In this document: piece by piece, positions 5,905 to 11,952 of the stretch
How positions within the stretch are numbered: the first letter of the stretch is position 1
Layout of the letters: every line of letters begins with the position of its first letter
Assembly (NCBI GenBank): GCA_023130215.1
Contig: JAGMAN010000037.1
Coordinates: 1 to 13,534 of the forward strand
Reading direction: 5' to 3'
DNA length: 13,534 bases
Source of the DNA: a bacterium
GTDB taxonomy: Bacteria > NPL-UPA2 > JAGMAN01
Position numbers and translations under genes: made by a program
The notes under the pieces: model-generated
Told to the model about the DNA's origin: nothing
Seen by the model: only the letters and a program-made list of their open reading frames with translations
The model's database searches: none

Positions 5905-6966
5905 ATGATAGCTTTATATATCGGTTCAATTAGGGGTTTTTCCGGGAAGAGTTTGGTCAGCTTGAGCTTAGGAAGAGGATTGAGGGAAAGGGGTCTCCGG
6001 GTCGGCTATTTCAAGCCATTGGGGACTCTGCCCGTTAAAGTCAAGGGGAAGATGGTAGATGAGGATGCTCTGTTCGCTCGTGGCTACTTAGAGCTAAAAG
6101 AGCCGCCTGGACTACTGTCGCCGGTCCTCTTCACTCCCCAGTTGATTAAAGAGGCGCTGGGAAGAAGAAAAAATCTACAGGATAAGGTCAAGAATGCCTT
6201 TTTTAGGGTAACAAAAGGTAAGGATATAGTCATAGTGAGGGGAGCTGGTTCCCTGAGCAAGGGAACCCTGATTGGACTCTCCGGCTCGGAGCTGGTAAGG
6301 ACTCTGAAGGCGAAGGCTCTCCTGATAGTGAGGTATGAATCGGAATTAGTGGTAGAGGATATATTCTGGGCAGGCGAGCAGCTTAAGAAAAATCTTTTAG
6401 GGGTCATCATTAATGATGTTCCTCAAAATAAAGCTAAATATGCTGAAGAGAGGCTTCTCCCCTATCTTGAGAAGCAGGGCATTACGGTGTTTGGAGTCAT
6501 GCCCCACGATAAGGTCCTGGCCTCAGTCAGTGTTCAGGAATTAGTGGAACGTTTAGGTGGTAAGGTTCTCTGTCGAGAAGATAAACTTCAGGAACTGGTG
6601 GAGGACTTTAGCATTGGAGCAATGAATGTAGAGAGTGCCCTCAGGCATTTTCGAAAGAAAGTGCATAAAGCAGTAATTACCGGAGGAGACCGACCGGATA
6701 TTCAGTTAGCGGCTCTGGAGACCTCCACCAAGTGTATCATCCTTACCGGCAACCTCTATCCCAATGCTGTCGTTTTAGGAAGAGCAGATGAATTGGGAGT
6801 GCCCATGATATTAGTAGCTGAAGATACTCTTGCCACAGTGGAGAGAATAGAAGATATCCTGGGCCATCTGAGAATCAGGGAGGAGAAAAAACTCCTGCAG
6901 GCAAAGGCCTTAGTGGAGGAAAGAGTAGACCTTAAAAGGCTTTATGCGGCTTTGGGTCTGCGATGA
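5905..6966 (+). CDS. BioD-like P-loop / DRTGG-domain protein
   Basis: 353 residues from ATG 5905, chosen for its GGGGGAGAG SD; an in-frame ATG at 5839 adds 22 residues without family character. The N-terminal half is a BioD/CobQ-like P-loop domain: IGSIRGFSGKS (Walker A, res 6-16), VGYFKPLGTLP, DEDALFARG, IVRGAGSLSKGTLIG, LLIVRYESE, GVIINDVP. Residues about 197-310 form a DRTGG domain: FGVMPHDKVLASVSVQELVERLGG, then AVITGGDRPDIQLAAL and CIILTGNLYPNAVVLGRA. This pairing is the N-terminal part of long phosphotransacetylases and also occurs alone, as here with no acyltransferase domain. It probably binds nucleotide and regulates acetyl-phosphate/acetyl-CoA metabolism, but the free-standing form has no settled function. 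Its stop is followed after 23 bases by the alkyltransferase gene. Confidence 0.8.
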   Translation: MIALYIGSIRGFSGKSLVSLSLGRGLRERGLRVGYFKPLGTLPVKVKGKMVDEDALFARGYLELKEPPGLLSPVLFTPQLIKEALGRRKNLQDKVKNAFFRVTKGKDIVIVRGAGSLSKGTLIGLSGSELVRTLKAKALLIVRYESELVVEDIFWAGEQLKKNLLGVIINDVPQNKAKYAEERLLPYLEKQGITVFGVMPHDKVLASVSVQELVERLGGKVLCREDKLQELVEDFSIGAMNVESALRHFRKKVHKAVITGGDRPDIQLAALETSTKCIILTGNLYPNAVVLGRADELGVPMILVAEDTLATVERIEDILGHLRIREEKKLLQAKALVEERVDLKRLYAALGLR

Positions 6967-6989
6967 AGTAACTCAAAACTCAATAAGCT

Positions 6990-7280
6990 ATGGCAAATTG
7001 GCAGAAGAAACTTAAAGAATGTCCACCATTCCAGCGCCGGGTGTGGGAAGTAGTTAAGACCATCCCTTATGGTCAGACCAGAAGCTATAAGTGGGTAGCG
7101 GAGAAATCAGGGAATCCAAAAGCATCCCGGGCAGTTGGACAGGCCTTGAAAAAGAATCCCGTCCCCGGAATCATCCCCTGCCACCGGGTCATCCGCTCAA
7201 ATGGCAGCCTGGGGGGCTTCTCCCCCTTTGGGGGGAGGAGGAGAAAGAGGGGTCTTCTCCTCTCAGAGGGAGTTCGCTAA
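6990..7280 (+). CDS. ogt: O6-alkylguanine-DNA alkyltransferase, catalytic domain only
   Basis: 96 residues, the DNA-binding/catalytic half of MGMT/Ogt without the usual N-terminal domain. Visible: FQRRVWEVVKTIPYGQTRSY, ASRAVGQALKKNP with the Arg-finger position Arg47 and Asn56, the acceptor motif GIIPCHRVI with Cys64, LGGF, and terminal LLLSEG with Glu94. With the Cys present it should transfer alkyl groups from O6-alkylguanine to itself, unlike alkyltransferase-like proteins that lack it. The residues after LGGF (SPFGGRRRKRG) are unusually Arg-rich. No clear SD precedes ATG 6990, so it may be translated by coupling to the gene 23 bases upstream. Its 3' end overlaps the convergent TonB-like gene by 18 bases. 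The symbol names the family; an MGMT-only protein may carry another locus name. Confidence 0.85.
   Translation: MANWQKKLKECPPFQRRVWEVVKTIPYGQTRSYKWVAEKSGNPKASRAVGQALKKNPVPGIIPCHRVIRSNGSLGGFSPFGGRRRKRGLLLSEGVR
7220..7237. other. GC-rich hairpin at the convergent gene ends
   Basis: CTCCCCC (7220-7226) pairs with GGGGGAG (7231-7237) across a four-base loop. A second GGAGAA/TTCTCC pairing follows (about 7240-7260). Both lie in the last codons of the alkyltransferase gene and just beyond the TonB-like stop. With no T-tract these are not standard intrinsic terminators, but they may slow polymerase from either side. Confidence 0.35.
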
Positions 7281-8021
7281 AACCAGTTCTCTGACGGTGA
7301 TGCCGTAACGGCCCTGGCTGTCCTGGCCAATACCGAAGACTACCTTCTTTAAGGGCGTGTCAGGTGGCAGGCCTCGCTTTCCAAGTTCTTCCCTTTCTGC
7401 TTCTAAAATAGTTAAGTAGATCTTTGGCGGGATAACTAAGACCATGCTCCCCGGCTTCGGTCTTCCTGAGAAAGTGACAGGTGAGCGACCTTCCTTGCCA
7501 GTTAATTGTTCTTTGTCAAAGGTAAAGGCGTCAACTAAATTGCTTGCGCCTGCCTGGCTGAGCTCATCAGTACATCTTTCATACCTCATTCCATAACGTT
7601 TGAAGACAGCCTCCATTGCAGACAGTGGATATCCCTGGAAATCAACTATTCGTTTGGGGAAAGTTACTCCTCGTGGGAACTTCGGTGGAAGCCTCTCCAC
7701 CATATCGGCCGTTTCTTCAGCTCCTCCCTCAACTTCAATTAACTTGACCGGTTCTTCGATTGTCTTGCCTGTGCCCTCTATCTTATTTTGAGCTAACCGA
7801 ATCTCTTCTAAGAAAGATTCTTCCTTTAGCATATTAACGGGACTTGCTTCTCCCGGGGAAATTTCCTTCTCAAGGTCTTCTGTCTTCATTAAGCGGATCT
7901 GCATTAACTTCGTTTCCCTGGTGGGGGGAAAGAGGGAACTGAAATTTATTCCGGGAATAGCAAGGACGGCGGCATGTAAGGTCAGGGAAATAAGCATGGC
8001 TATCTTGAAGGTTCCATTCAT
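7263..8021 (-). CDS. TonB-like periplasmic energy-transduction protein
   Basis: 252 residues. It starts with one membrane helix, IAMLISLTLHAAVLAIPGI, containing the S-x3-H spacing (Ser12, His16) known from TonB anchor helices. A charged Glu/Lys/Pro linker (res 40-115) and a folded C-terminal part follow. The C-terminal part lacks an obvious TonB beta-alpha-beta signature: it has PPKFPRGVTFPKRI, a Cys at about 149, and GSMVLVIPPKIYLTILEAER. It overlaps the ExbD-like gene by four bases (ATGA type) and is third after exbB and exbD, so context and anchor point to the TonB/TolA-like partner. The C-terminal domain may bind something other than a TonB-dependent receptor. Identification rests mostly on position and the anchor helix. 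Confidence 0.6.
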   Translation of the reverse strand: MNGTFKIAMLISLTLHAAVLAIPGINFSSLFPPTRETKLMQIRLMKTEDLEKEISPGEASPVNMLKEESFLEEIRLAQNKIEGTGKTIEEPVKLIEVEGGAEETADMVERLPPKFPRGVTFPKRIVDFQGYPLSAMEAVFKRYGMRYERCTDELSQAGASNLVDAFTFDKEQLTGKEGRSPVTFSGRPKPGSMVLVIPPKIYLTILEAEREELGKRGLPPDTPLKKVVFGIGQDSQGRYGITVRELVLANSL

Positions 8022-8665
8022 TTCTCTTCTCTCTCCACGGCTATCACCAACCTGTCAACTCCGGCGCTGCACGCTATATCCAGGACTCTCACCACTTTCC
8101 CATGGGCAGTGGTTTTATCAGCTTTAATGATGAGAACATTCCCCTCTGCCCTCATCAAATCCTTCAGTCTCTGTGGCAAAGTTTCCAGATCGATCTCCTC
8201 TTCATTGAGATAAAGGAGGCCATCTGTAGTAAGGTAAACAGTAAACTTCTTCTCTATTTCCTCCTCGGCGCTGGCCGCTTGAGGCAGACTAACCTTTATG
8301 CCTGACTGAACTGTGAAGGTAGCCGTTAGCATAAGGAAGATGAGCAGGAGAAAAACGACATCAATGAGAGGCACTAAGTCAATCGGTCCAATTGACTTCC
8401 GCCGACGCCTCTGGACACCAATAATATGGCCCTTGGGCGTTTCCTCAACTTTGGCCAGTCCCGGGTGGAAGAAGGGAATGAGCTCCCGCACCTCCTCGGC
8501 CTTAACCCAGGTCTTACCTCCGTCAGGAGAGACTAAATCCTCCCCGATAACCCTGGTCTCCCAGACCCATTGCCTGAGCTCCTGAAGAGAGACTGGTCCA
8601 TATATTCTGCCACTTCCCTTCTTGACCAGCCAGTGTTTATAAAAAGACAAAGATAGCTGCTTCAT
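8018..8665 (-). CDS. ExbD/TolR-family protein with N-terminal GYF-like domain
   Basis: 215 residues, longer than the roughly 140 usual for ExbD. Residues 12-68 form an extra domain: HWLVKKGSGRIYGPVSLQEL, then IGEDLVSPDGGKTWVKAEEV and ELIPFF, matching the GYF_2-type pattern (W-x-V, GPxS, W-x-A). A basic stretch QRRRRK (85-90) precedes the single membrane helix DLVPLIDVVFLLLIFLMLTA, which holds the proton-path Asp102. The periplasmic part follows the ExbD pattern with EKKFTVYLTTDGLLYLNEEEI and VLIIKADKTTAHGKVVRVLD. With ExbB it should form the proton-driven motor that energises the TonB-like protein. The GYF-like part would be cytoplasmic and could bind a proline-rich partner. Four-base overlaps with both neighbours suggest coupled translation. 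Confidence 0.85.
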   Translation of the reverse strand: MKQLSLSFYKHWLVKKGSGRIYGPVSLQELRQWVWETRVIGEDLVSPDGGKTWVKAEEVRELIPFFHPGLAKVEETPKGHIIGVQRRRRKSIGPIDLVPLIDVVFLLLIFLMLTATFTVQSGIKVSLPQAASAEEEIEKKFTVYLTTDGLLYLNEEEIDLETLPQRLKDLMRAEGNVLIIKADKTTAHGKVVRVLDIACSAGVDRLVIAVEREEK

Positions 8666-9342
8666 TCACCAGACTCTTTAAACTGTATTGACTTAGCAAT
8701 AAGCGACCTCATCTCCAGTTGTCTGAGGAGCCAGGCCACAGCCTTCTCTATCTCTAAGACAAAATGGTCCACCTGGCTGGTGAAGTAGCTGTGGGCGAAG
8801 AAGGCAGGTATGGCTACCGTCAGTCCTGCTGCTGTAGTAATGAGAGCAATGCCAATTCCTCCAGCTAAAGCATCTGGCTCTCCTAAGCCAGTCCGGGAGA
8901 TAGCTCCAAATAGTCTTATCATTCCTACTACTGTTCCCAGAAGACCCAACAGGGGAGTTCCCCGGGCCAGGCTGTCCAGGATATTCAAATGTTTCTCTAA
9001 ATGAGGGATGCAGTTCAACTGAATTTCCTCGCTCACTGCCTTACGGGTAGTTTCTACATCGTTTTCTTCTTCCCACTTGAGATCTCCAATTGCCTCAGCT
9101 TCGTTCTCTAAGGCCACCCGGAATATCTGAGGAATTACACCCTTGTTCTTTTTACATACCGAGGTGGCCTCCTTTATCCGATTATTCTTCAGATGAAGAG
9201 CAATCTCTCGTTTCAGCGTTTCCGTATCTGACCCTGCTCTCCGAAAATACAGGAGCTTCTCTATAATGAGCCCCAGGGCAAGCACCGAACAGAAGAGGAT
9301 GGGAACCATAAGCACCCCACCCTTAGCTAAGAGAGCAATCAT
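8662..9342 (-). CDS. exbB: MotA/TolQ/ExbB proton-channel family protein
   Basis: 226 residues, normal ExbB/TolQ length. Membrane helix 1 is VLMVPILFCSVLALGLIIEKLLYF; a cytoplasmic stretch follows; helix 2 lies in TPLLGLLGTVVGMIRLFGAI, the family's signature; helix 3 is GIGIALITTAAGLTVAIPAFFAH. ATG 9342 has AAGGAGG eight bases upstream. It starts the minus-strand operon exbB-exbD-tonB-like, driven by the promoter at 9382-9410. ExbB forms the inner-membrane pore through which protons drive ExbD and TonB. Whether it serves nutrient uptake (Exb/Ton) or envelope integrity (Tol) cannot be decided here: no receptor, TolB or Pal gene is in the window. Confidence 0.9.
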   Translation of the reverse strand: MIALLAKGGVLMVPILFCSVLALGLIIEKLLYFRRAGSDTETLKREIALHLKNNRIKEATSVCKKNKGVIPQIFRVALENEAEAIGDLKWEEENDVETTRKAVSEEIQLNCIPHLEKHLNILDSLARGTPLLGLLGTVVGMIRLFGAISRTGLGEPDALAGGIGIALITTAAGLTVAIPAFFAHSYFTSQVDHFVLEIEKAVAWLLRQLEMRSLIAKSIQFKESGE

Positions 9343-9381
9343 ACTAATCCCTCCTTCAGCTACACTTTACGCGTTGCTTTG

Positions 9382-9410
9382 ATTTTACCACCCAATATAT
9401 AGTGTGTCAA
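9382..9410 (-). promoter_or_regulatory. sigma70-type promoter of the exbB operon
   Basis: Minus strand: TTGACA (complement of 9405-9410), a 17-base spacer, TAAAAT (complement of 9382-9387). The -35 is perfect and the -10 matches five of six. The 13-bp repeats begin only three bases upstream of this -35. Confidence 0.75.
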
Positions 9411-9413
9411 GCC

Positions 9414-9452
9414 GCAGAAATTTTGTGCAGAAATTTTGTGCAGAAATTTTGC
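9414..9452. repeat. three perfect 13-bp tandem repeats between divergent promoters
   Basis: GCAGAAATTTTG(T/C) occurs three times head to tail (9414-9426, 9427-9439, 9440-9452), the last copy differing only in its final base. Each repeat plus the next two bases gives an imperfect 15-bp dyad GCAxAAAnTTTxTGC, so the array can also be read as consecutive, slightly overlapping palindromic sites. It fills the gap between the -35 boxes of the two divergent promoters, as expected for a shared operator. Confidence 0.75.
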
Positions 9453-9481
9453 TTGACTTTCTGTACGGTTTGCACTATAGT
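9453..9481 (+). promoter_or_regulatory. sigma70-type promoter of the aldolase-nusA-infB operon
   Basis: TTGACT (9453-9458), 17-base spacer, TATAGT (9476-9481); five of six matches in each box. The -35 directly abuts the third 13-bp repeat, so a protein bound there would contact or block polymerase. Transcription would start near 9488, giving a leader of about 140 bases. Confidence 0.7.
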
Positions 9482-9500
9482 CTAACAGTAGACAGGTAAA

Positions 9501-9585
9501 TCTACCAGGTAGAGCCGTTATTTTGTAGTATAGGAAACTGAAAGTTTCCAATACGTTATAAAATAATGTGCGAAGCGCTTATTTT
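9501..9585 (+). promoter_or_regulatory. leader with three inverted repeats
   Basis: TCTACC-A-GGTAGA (9501-9513) is a perfect palindrome just after the predicted start point. GGAAACT-GAA-AGTTTCC (9533-9549) is a perfect 7-bp hairpin. AAAATAA...TTATTTT (9560-9585) has 7-bp arms with an inner GCG/CGC pairing. None is followed by a T-tract, so termination is unlikely. They could be operator sites or structures affecting leader stability or ribosome access at the AGGAGG near 9616-9621. Confidence 0.45.
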
Positions 9586-9626
9586 GGTATCACAAAGTAA
9601 CAAATAATTGTGGAAGGAGGAGAAGT

Positions 9627-10700
9627 ATGACAGTTTATGCGAAATATAAGGACGGGGTGGAAGTAGATGAAAAATTGTTTGGGGTCTTAGCAAAATATGC
9701 TCCTGATGGAGTAATGGATGTTTTCGCTTCTGACCAGCACGGTTCCTACTTGAAACTGGCGAATGCTTTTTTCAAGCATACCGGGGAGAATAAAGAAGCA
9801 ACCGATGAGGATGTCCAGGAGATATGCCGGAGGTTTGCCGGATGTTTACGGGGAGAAACAACGGCCGCTTTATTTAACCACCTTGCTTTTTTGAGTCCCG
9901 GCTTTAAGGAACTTTTAGGGGAAAAGGTGCTTCTGGTTGGAAGACTTGAGGATACAAATGCAACTGCGGTAGATAATGGAAGGGGGAAGATAGCACGGCT
10001 GGCAGTCGAGCCAGAGGAAGTTGCAGACAAAGTCGATGCATTTAAGACTCTTGTTTTCTTAAATCCAAATCATAAAGAAAGCTGGGAGAAGAATAAAGAA
10101 TGGCTCAGCGATGTTTTTCAGAGATGTCAAAAATTAGGTAAGCCTTTGTATAATGAGACTCTTCTGCTTGAGGAGCCGGGTGAGGGAAAGGCTGAAAAGG
10201 GAAGAAAATTGCCGGAGGCTCTCATTAAGATGGCAGAAGATTTCAGTCCGTATGGCCATTTTTACAAAACGCAGATCCCTGTTCTCTGGGTGGAAGACGG
10301 AGGGAAGATTACAAAAATTTCCACTCCCGATGTTATAAGGAAGACTGCGGCTGAAATGGAGAAGATTTCTCCAAGACCAATGCTGCTATTAAGTGCGGCT
10401 GTTGATTTTGAGCAATATTCAGTCCAGTATGGTGCTGTCTGTGACCTTGTTTCGGGTCCCATGTGCGGGCGGGCATATTTCAAGGAGGCATTCAACGACC
10501 CTCAAACAAAGGACTGGGATAGTATGGGAGAATCTTTTAAAAGAATTGCCCTTCCCAGAATAAGGCAGATAAGAACCTTAGCCAGAGTTATGGCCAAAAG
10601 CTGGTGGTATAAGTTTGAATGGATAAGCGGGGAGGGAAAGTCTTTAATTGGTAAACCAAGGCAAATAAAGCCCGGGCTTAAAGCTGATTTTGGATATTGA
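9627..10700 (+). CDS. class I aldolase of the LacD (tagatose-1,6-bisphosphate / sulfofructose-phosphate aldolase) type
   Basis: 357 residues from ATG 9627 with a strong GGAAGGAGGAG SD. Family signs: DVFASDQHGSYLKL (the DQxGS motif, res 31-44), KTLVFLNPNH, KPLYNETLLLEEP, YGHFYKTQIPVLW with Lys214 as the likely Schiff-base lysine, and RPMLLLSAAVDFEQYSVQYG followed by GPMCGRAYFKEAF near the phosphate-binding end of the barrel. This fits reversible cleavage of a ketose phosphate to dihydroxyacetone phosphate plus an aldehyde. The DQHG form (LacD is usually DQRG) and other differences make the exact sugar uncertain. No kinase or isomerase for tagatose or sulfoquinovose lies nearby. It sits 15 bases before nusA, probably in one transcript. 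The family is fairly clear; the substrate is not. Confidence 0.65.
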   Translation: MTVYAKYKDGVEVDEKLFGVLAKYAPDGVMDVFASDQHGSYLKLANAFFKHTGENKEATDEDVQEICRRFAGCLRGETTAALFNHLAFLSPGFKELLGEKVLLVGRLEDTNATAVDNGRGKIARLAVEPEEVADKVDAFKTLVFLNPNHKESWEKNKEWLSDVFQRCQKLGKPLYNETLLLEEPGEGKAEKGRKLPEALIKMAEDFSPYGHFYKTQIPVLWVEDGGKITKISTPDVIRKTAAEMEKISPRPMLLLSAAVDFEQYSVQYGAVCDLVSGPMCGRAYFKEAFNDPQTKDWDSMGESFKRIALPRIRQIRTLARVMAKSWWYKFEWISGEGKSLIGKPRQIKPGLKADFGY

Positions 10701-10715
10701 ATAGGGGAAATTTTT

Positions 10716-11948
10716 ATGAGTGAGAACCTGTTAGCTATCCTGGAAAGCATGGGAAAGGAGCGAGGTATAGACCAGGAGATTTTGATAGAGGCAGTGGAGG
10801 CGGCCATTCTCTCTGCCTCTAAGAAAGCCTTTGAATCTATGCCCCAGGCAAGGGTCTCTATTGACAGAACCACTGGAAGAATAAGGGTATTCTCAAGTAA
10901 GAAGGTGTCAGCTAAGGTCACTCACCCCTCGCAGGAGATAGGATTAACTGAGGCTAAGGAGATAAACCCTGATTTGAAAATTGGAGAGACGATAGAGGTG
11001 GAGGTCACTCCACGTGATTTCGGTCGTATCGCCGCTCAGACGGCCAGACAGGTGATTATTCAAAAGATTCGTGAGGCAGAGAGAGATAATATTTACCGAG
11101 AATATGAGGAGAAGGAAGGAGAGATAATTACTGGAGCGGTGGAGAGATTTGAACATGGAAATGTCATCCTGGATTTGGGCAACACGGAAGCGCTTCTTCC
11201 TCAACGAGAGCGCTGTCCTGGGGAAAACTTTCGCCAGGGGGAAAGAATAACGGCCTACATTTTGGAAGTGAGGAAGGCAAGCAGGGGACCTCAGGTTATC
11301 CTTTCCCGCACTCATCCAGGGCTGGTCAGGAAACTCTTTGAGCTGGAAATTCCGGAGATTCATCAGGGGGAAGTGGAGATAAAATTAGTGACCCGGGAGC
11401 CAGGGGAACGTTCCAAGGTAGCTGTTTCCACCCATATGAAAAATGTTGATTCAGTAGGCGCCTGTGTGGGAGTGAGGGGGACCCGGATAAAATCAATCAT
11501 GAGAGAACTTGGAGGAGAGAGAATAGACATTATCCGCTGGGATGAGGAACCGGCTGCTTTCATCACCAATGCCCTCAGCCCGGCTAAGATTATAGATATC
11601 AAGATAAATGAAGTAGGAAAGAAAAGCAATGTCATCGTTTCCAATGACCAGCTCTCCCTGGCCATTGGAAAGAAAGGGCAGAATGTCCGCCTGGCGGCTA
11701 AACTAACGGGCTGGGACATTGACATAAAAGGAGAGTCGGAAGTAAAGGCAGAGAAAGAAAAGATAGTTCTTGATTTTACCAAGATTCCTGGAGTAGGAAA
11801 GGGTTTGGCTGGGGCTCTCAGCCAGGCAGGATTGGGCAGCCTCAAGGAATTAGCTGAGGCAGAGATAAAGAATTTAACCAAAGTGCCCGGGGTTGGCAAG
11901 AAGAAGGCAGAGAAAATCCAGATAGCAGCCAAGGAAATCCTGAAATAA
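10716..11948 (+). CDS. nusA: transcription termination/antitermination factor NusA
   Basis: 410 residues. An N-terminal RNA-polymerase-binding domain (1-110) contains IDQEILIEAVEAAILSASKK and DFGRIAAQTARQVIIQKIRE. An S1 domain (about 132-200) reads GEIITGAVERFEHGNVILDL. KH1 has VGACVGVRGTRIKSIMRELG and KH2 has LSLAIGKKGQNVRLAAKLTG, both with intact GxxG loops. The C-terminal 55 residues hold two helix-hairpin-helix motifs, IPGVGKGLAGAL and VPGVGKKKAEKI. It binds RNA polymerase and nascent RNA and modulates pausing, termination and antitermination. The acidic repeats of enterobacterial NusA are absent. Spacing is 15 bases after the aldolase and 4 bases before infB. Confidence 0.97.
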   Translation: MSENLLAILESMGKERGIDQEILIEAVEAAILSASKKAFESMPQARVSIDRTTGRIRVFSSKKVSAKVTHPSQEIGLTEAKEINPDLKIGETIEVEVTPRDFGRIAAQTARQVIIQKIREAERDNIYREYEEKEGEIITGAVERFEHGNVILDLGNTEALLPQRERCPGENFRQGERITAYILEVRKASRGPQVILSRTHPGLVRKLFELEIPEIHQGEVEIKLVTREPGERSKVAVSTHMKNVDSVGACVGVRGTRIKSIMRELGGERIDIIRWDEEPAAFITNALSPAKIIDIKINEVGKKSNVIVSNDQLSLAIGKKGQNVRLAAKLTGWDIDIKGESEVKAEKEKIVLDFTKIPGVGKGLAGALSQAGLGSLKELAEAEIKNLTKVPGVGKKKAEKIQIAAKEILK

Positions 11949-11952
11949 TTTT

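Noticed and set aside
9414-9452. CRISPR array or replication iterons
   Set aside because: The repeats are 13 bp with no spacers and sit exactly between divergent promoters; no cas or replication initiator gene is present, so an operator is simpler.
10502-10921. Minus-strand ORF of 139 codons across the aldolase-nusA junction
   Set aside because: It is antisense to two well-supported genes and has no SD or protein-like domain pattern.
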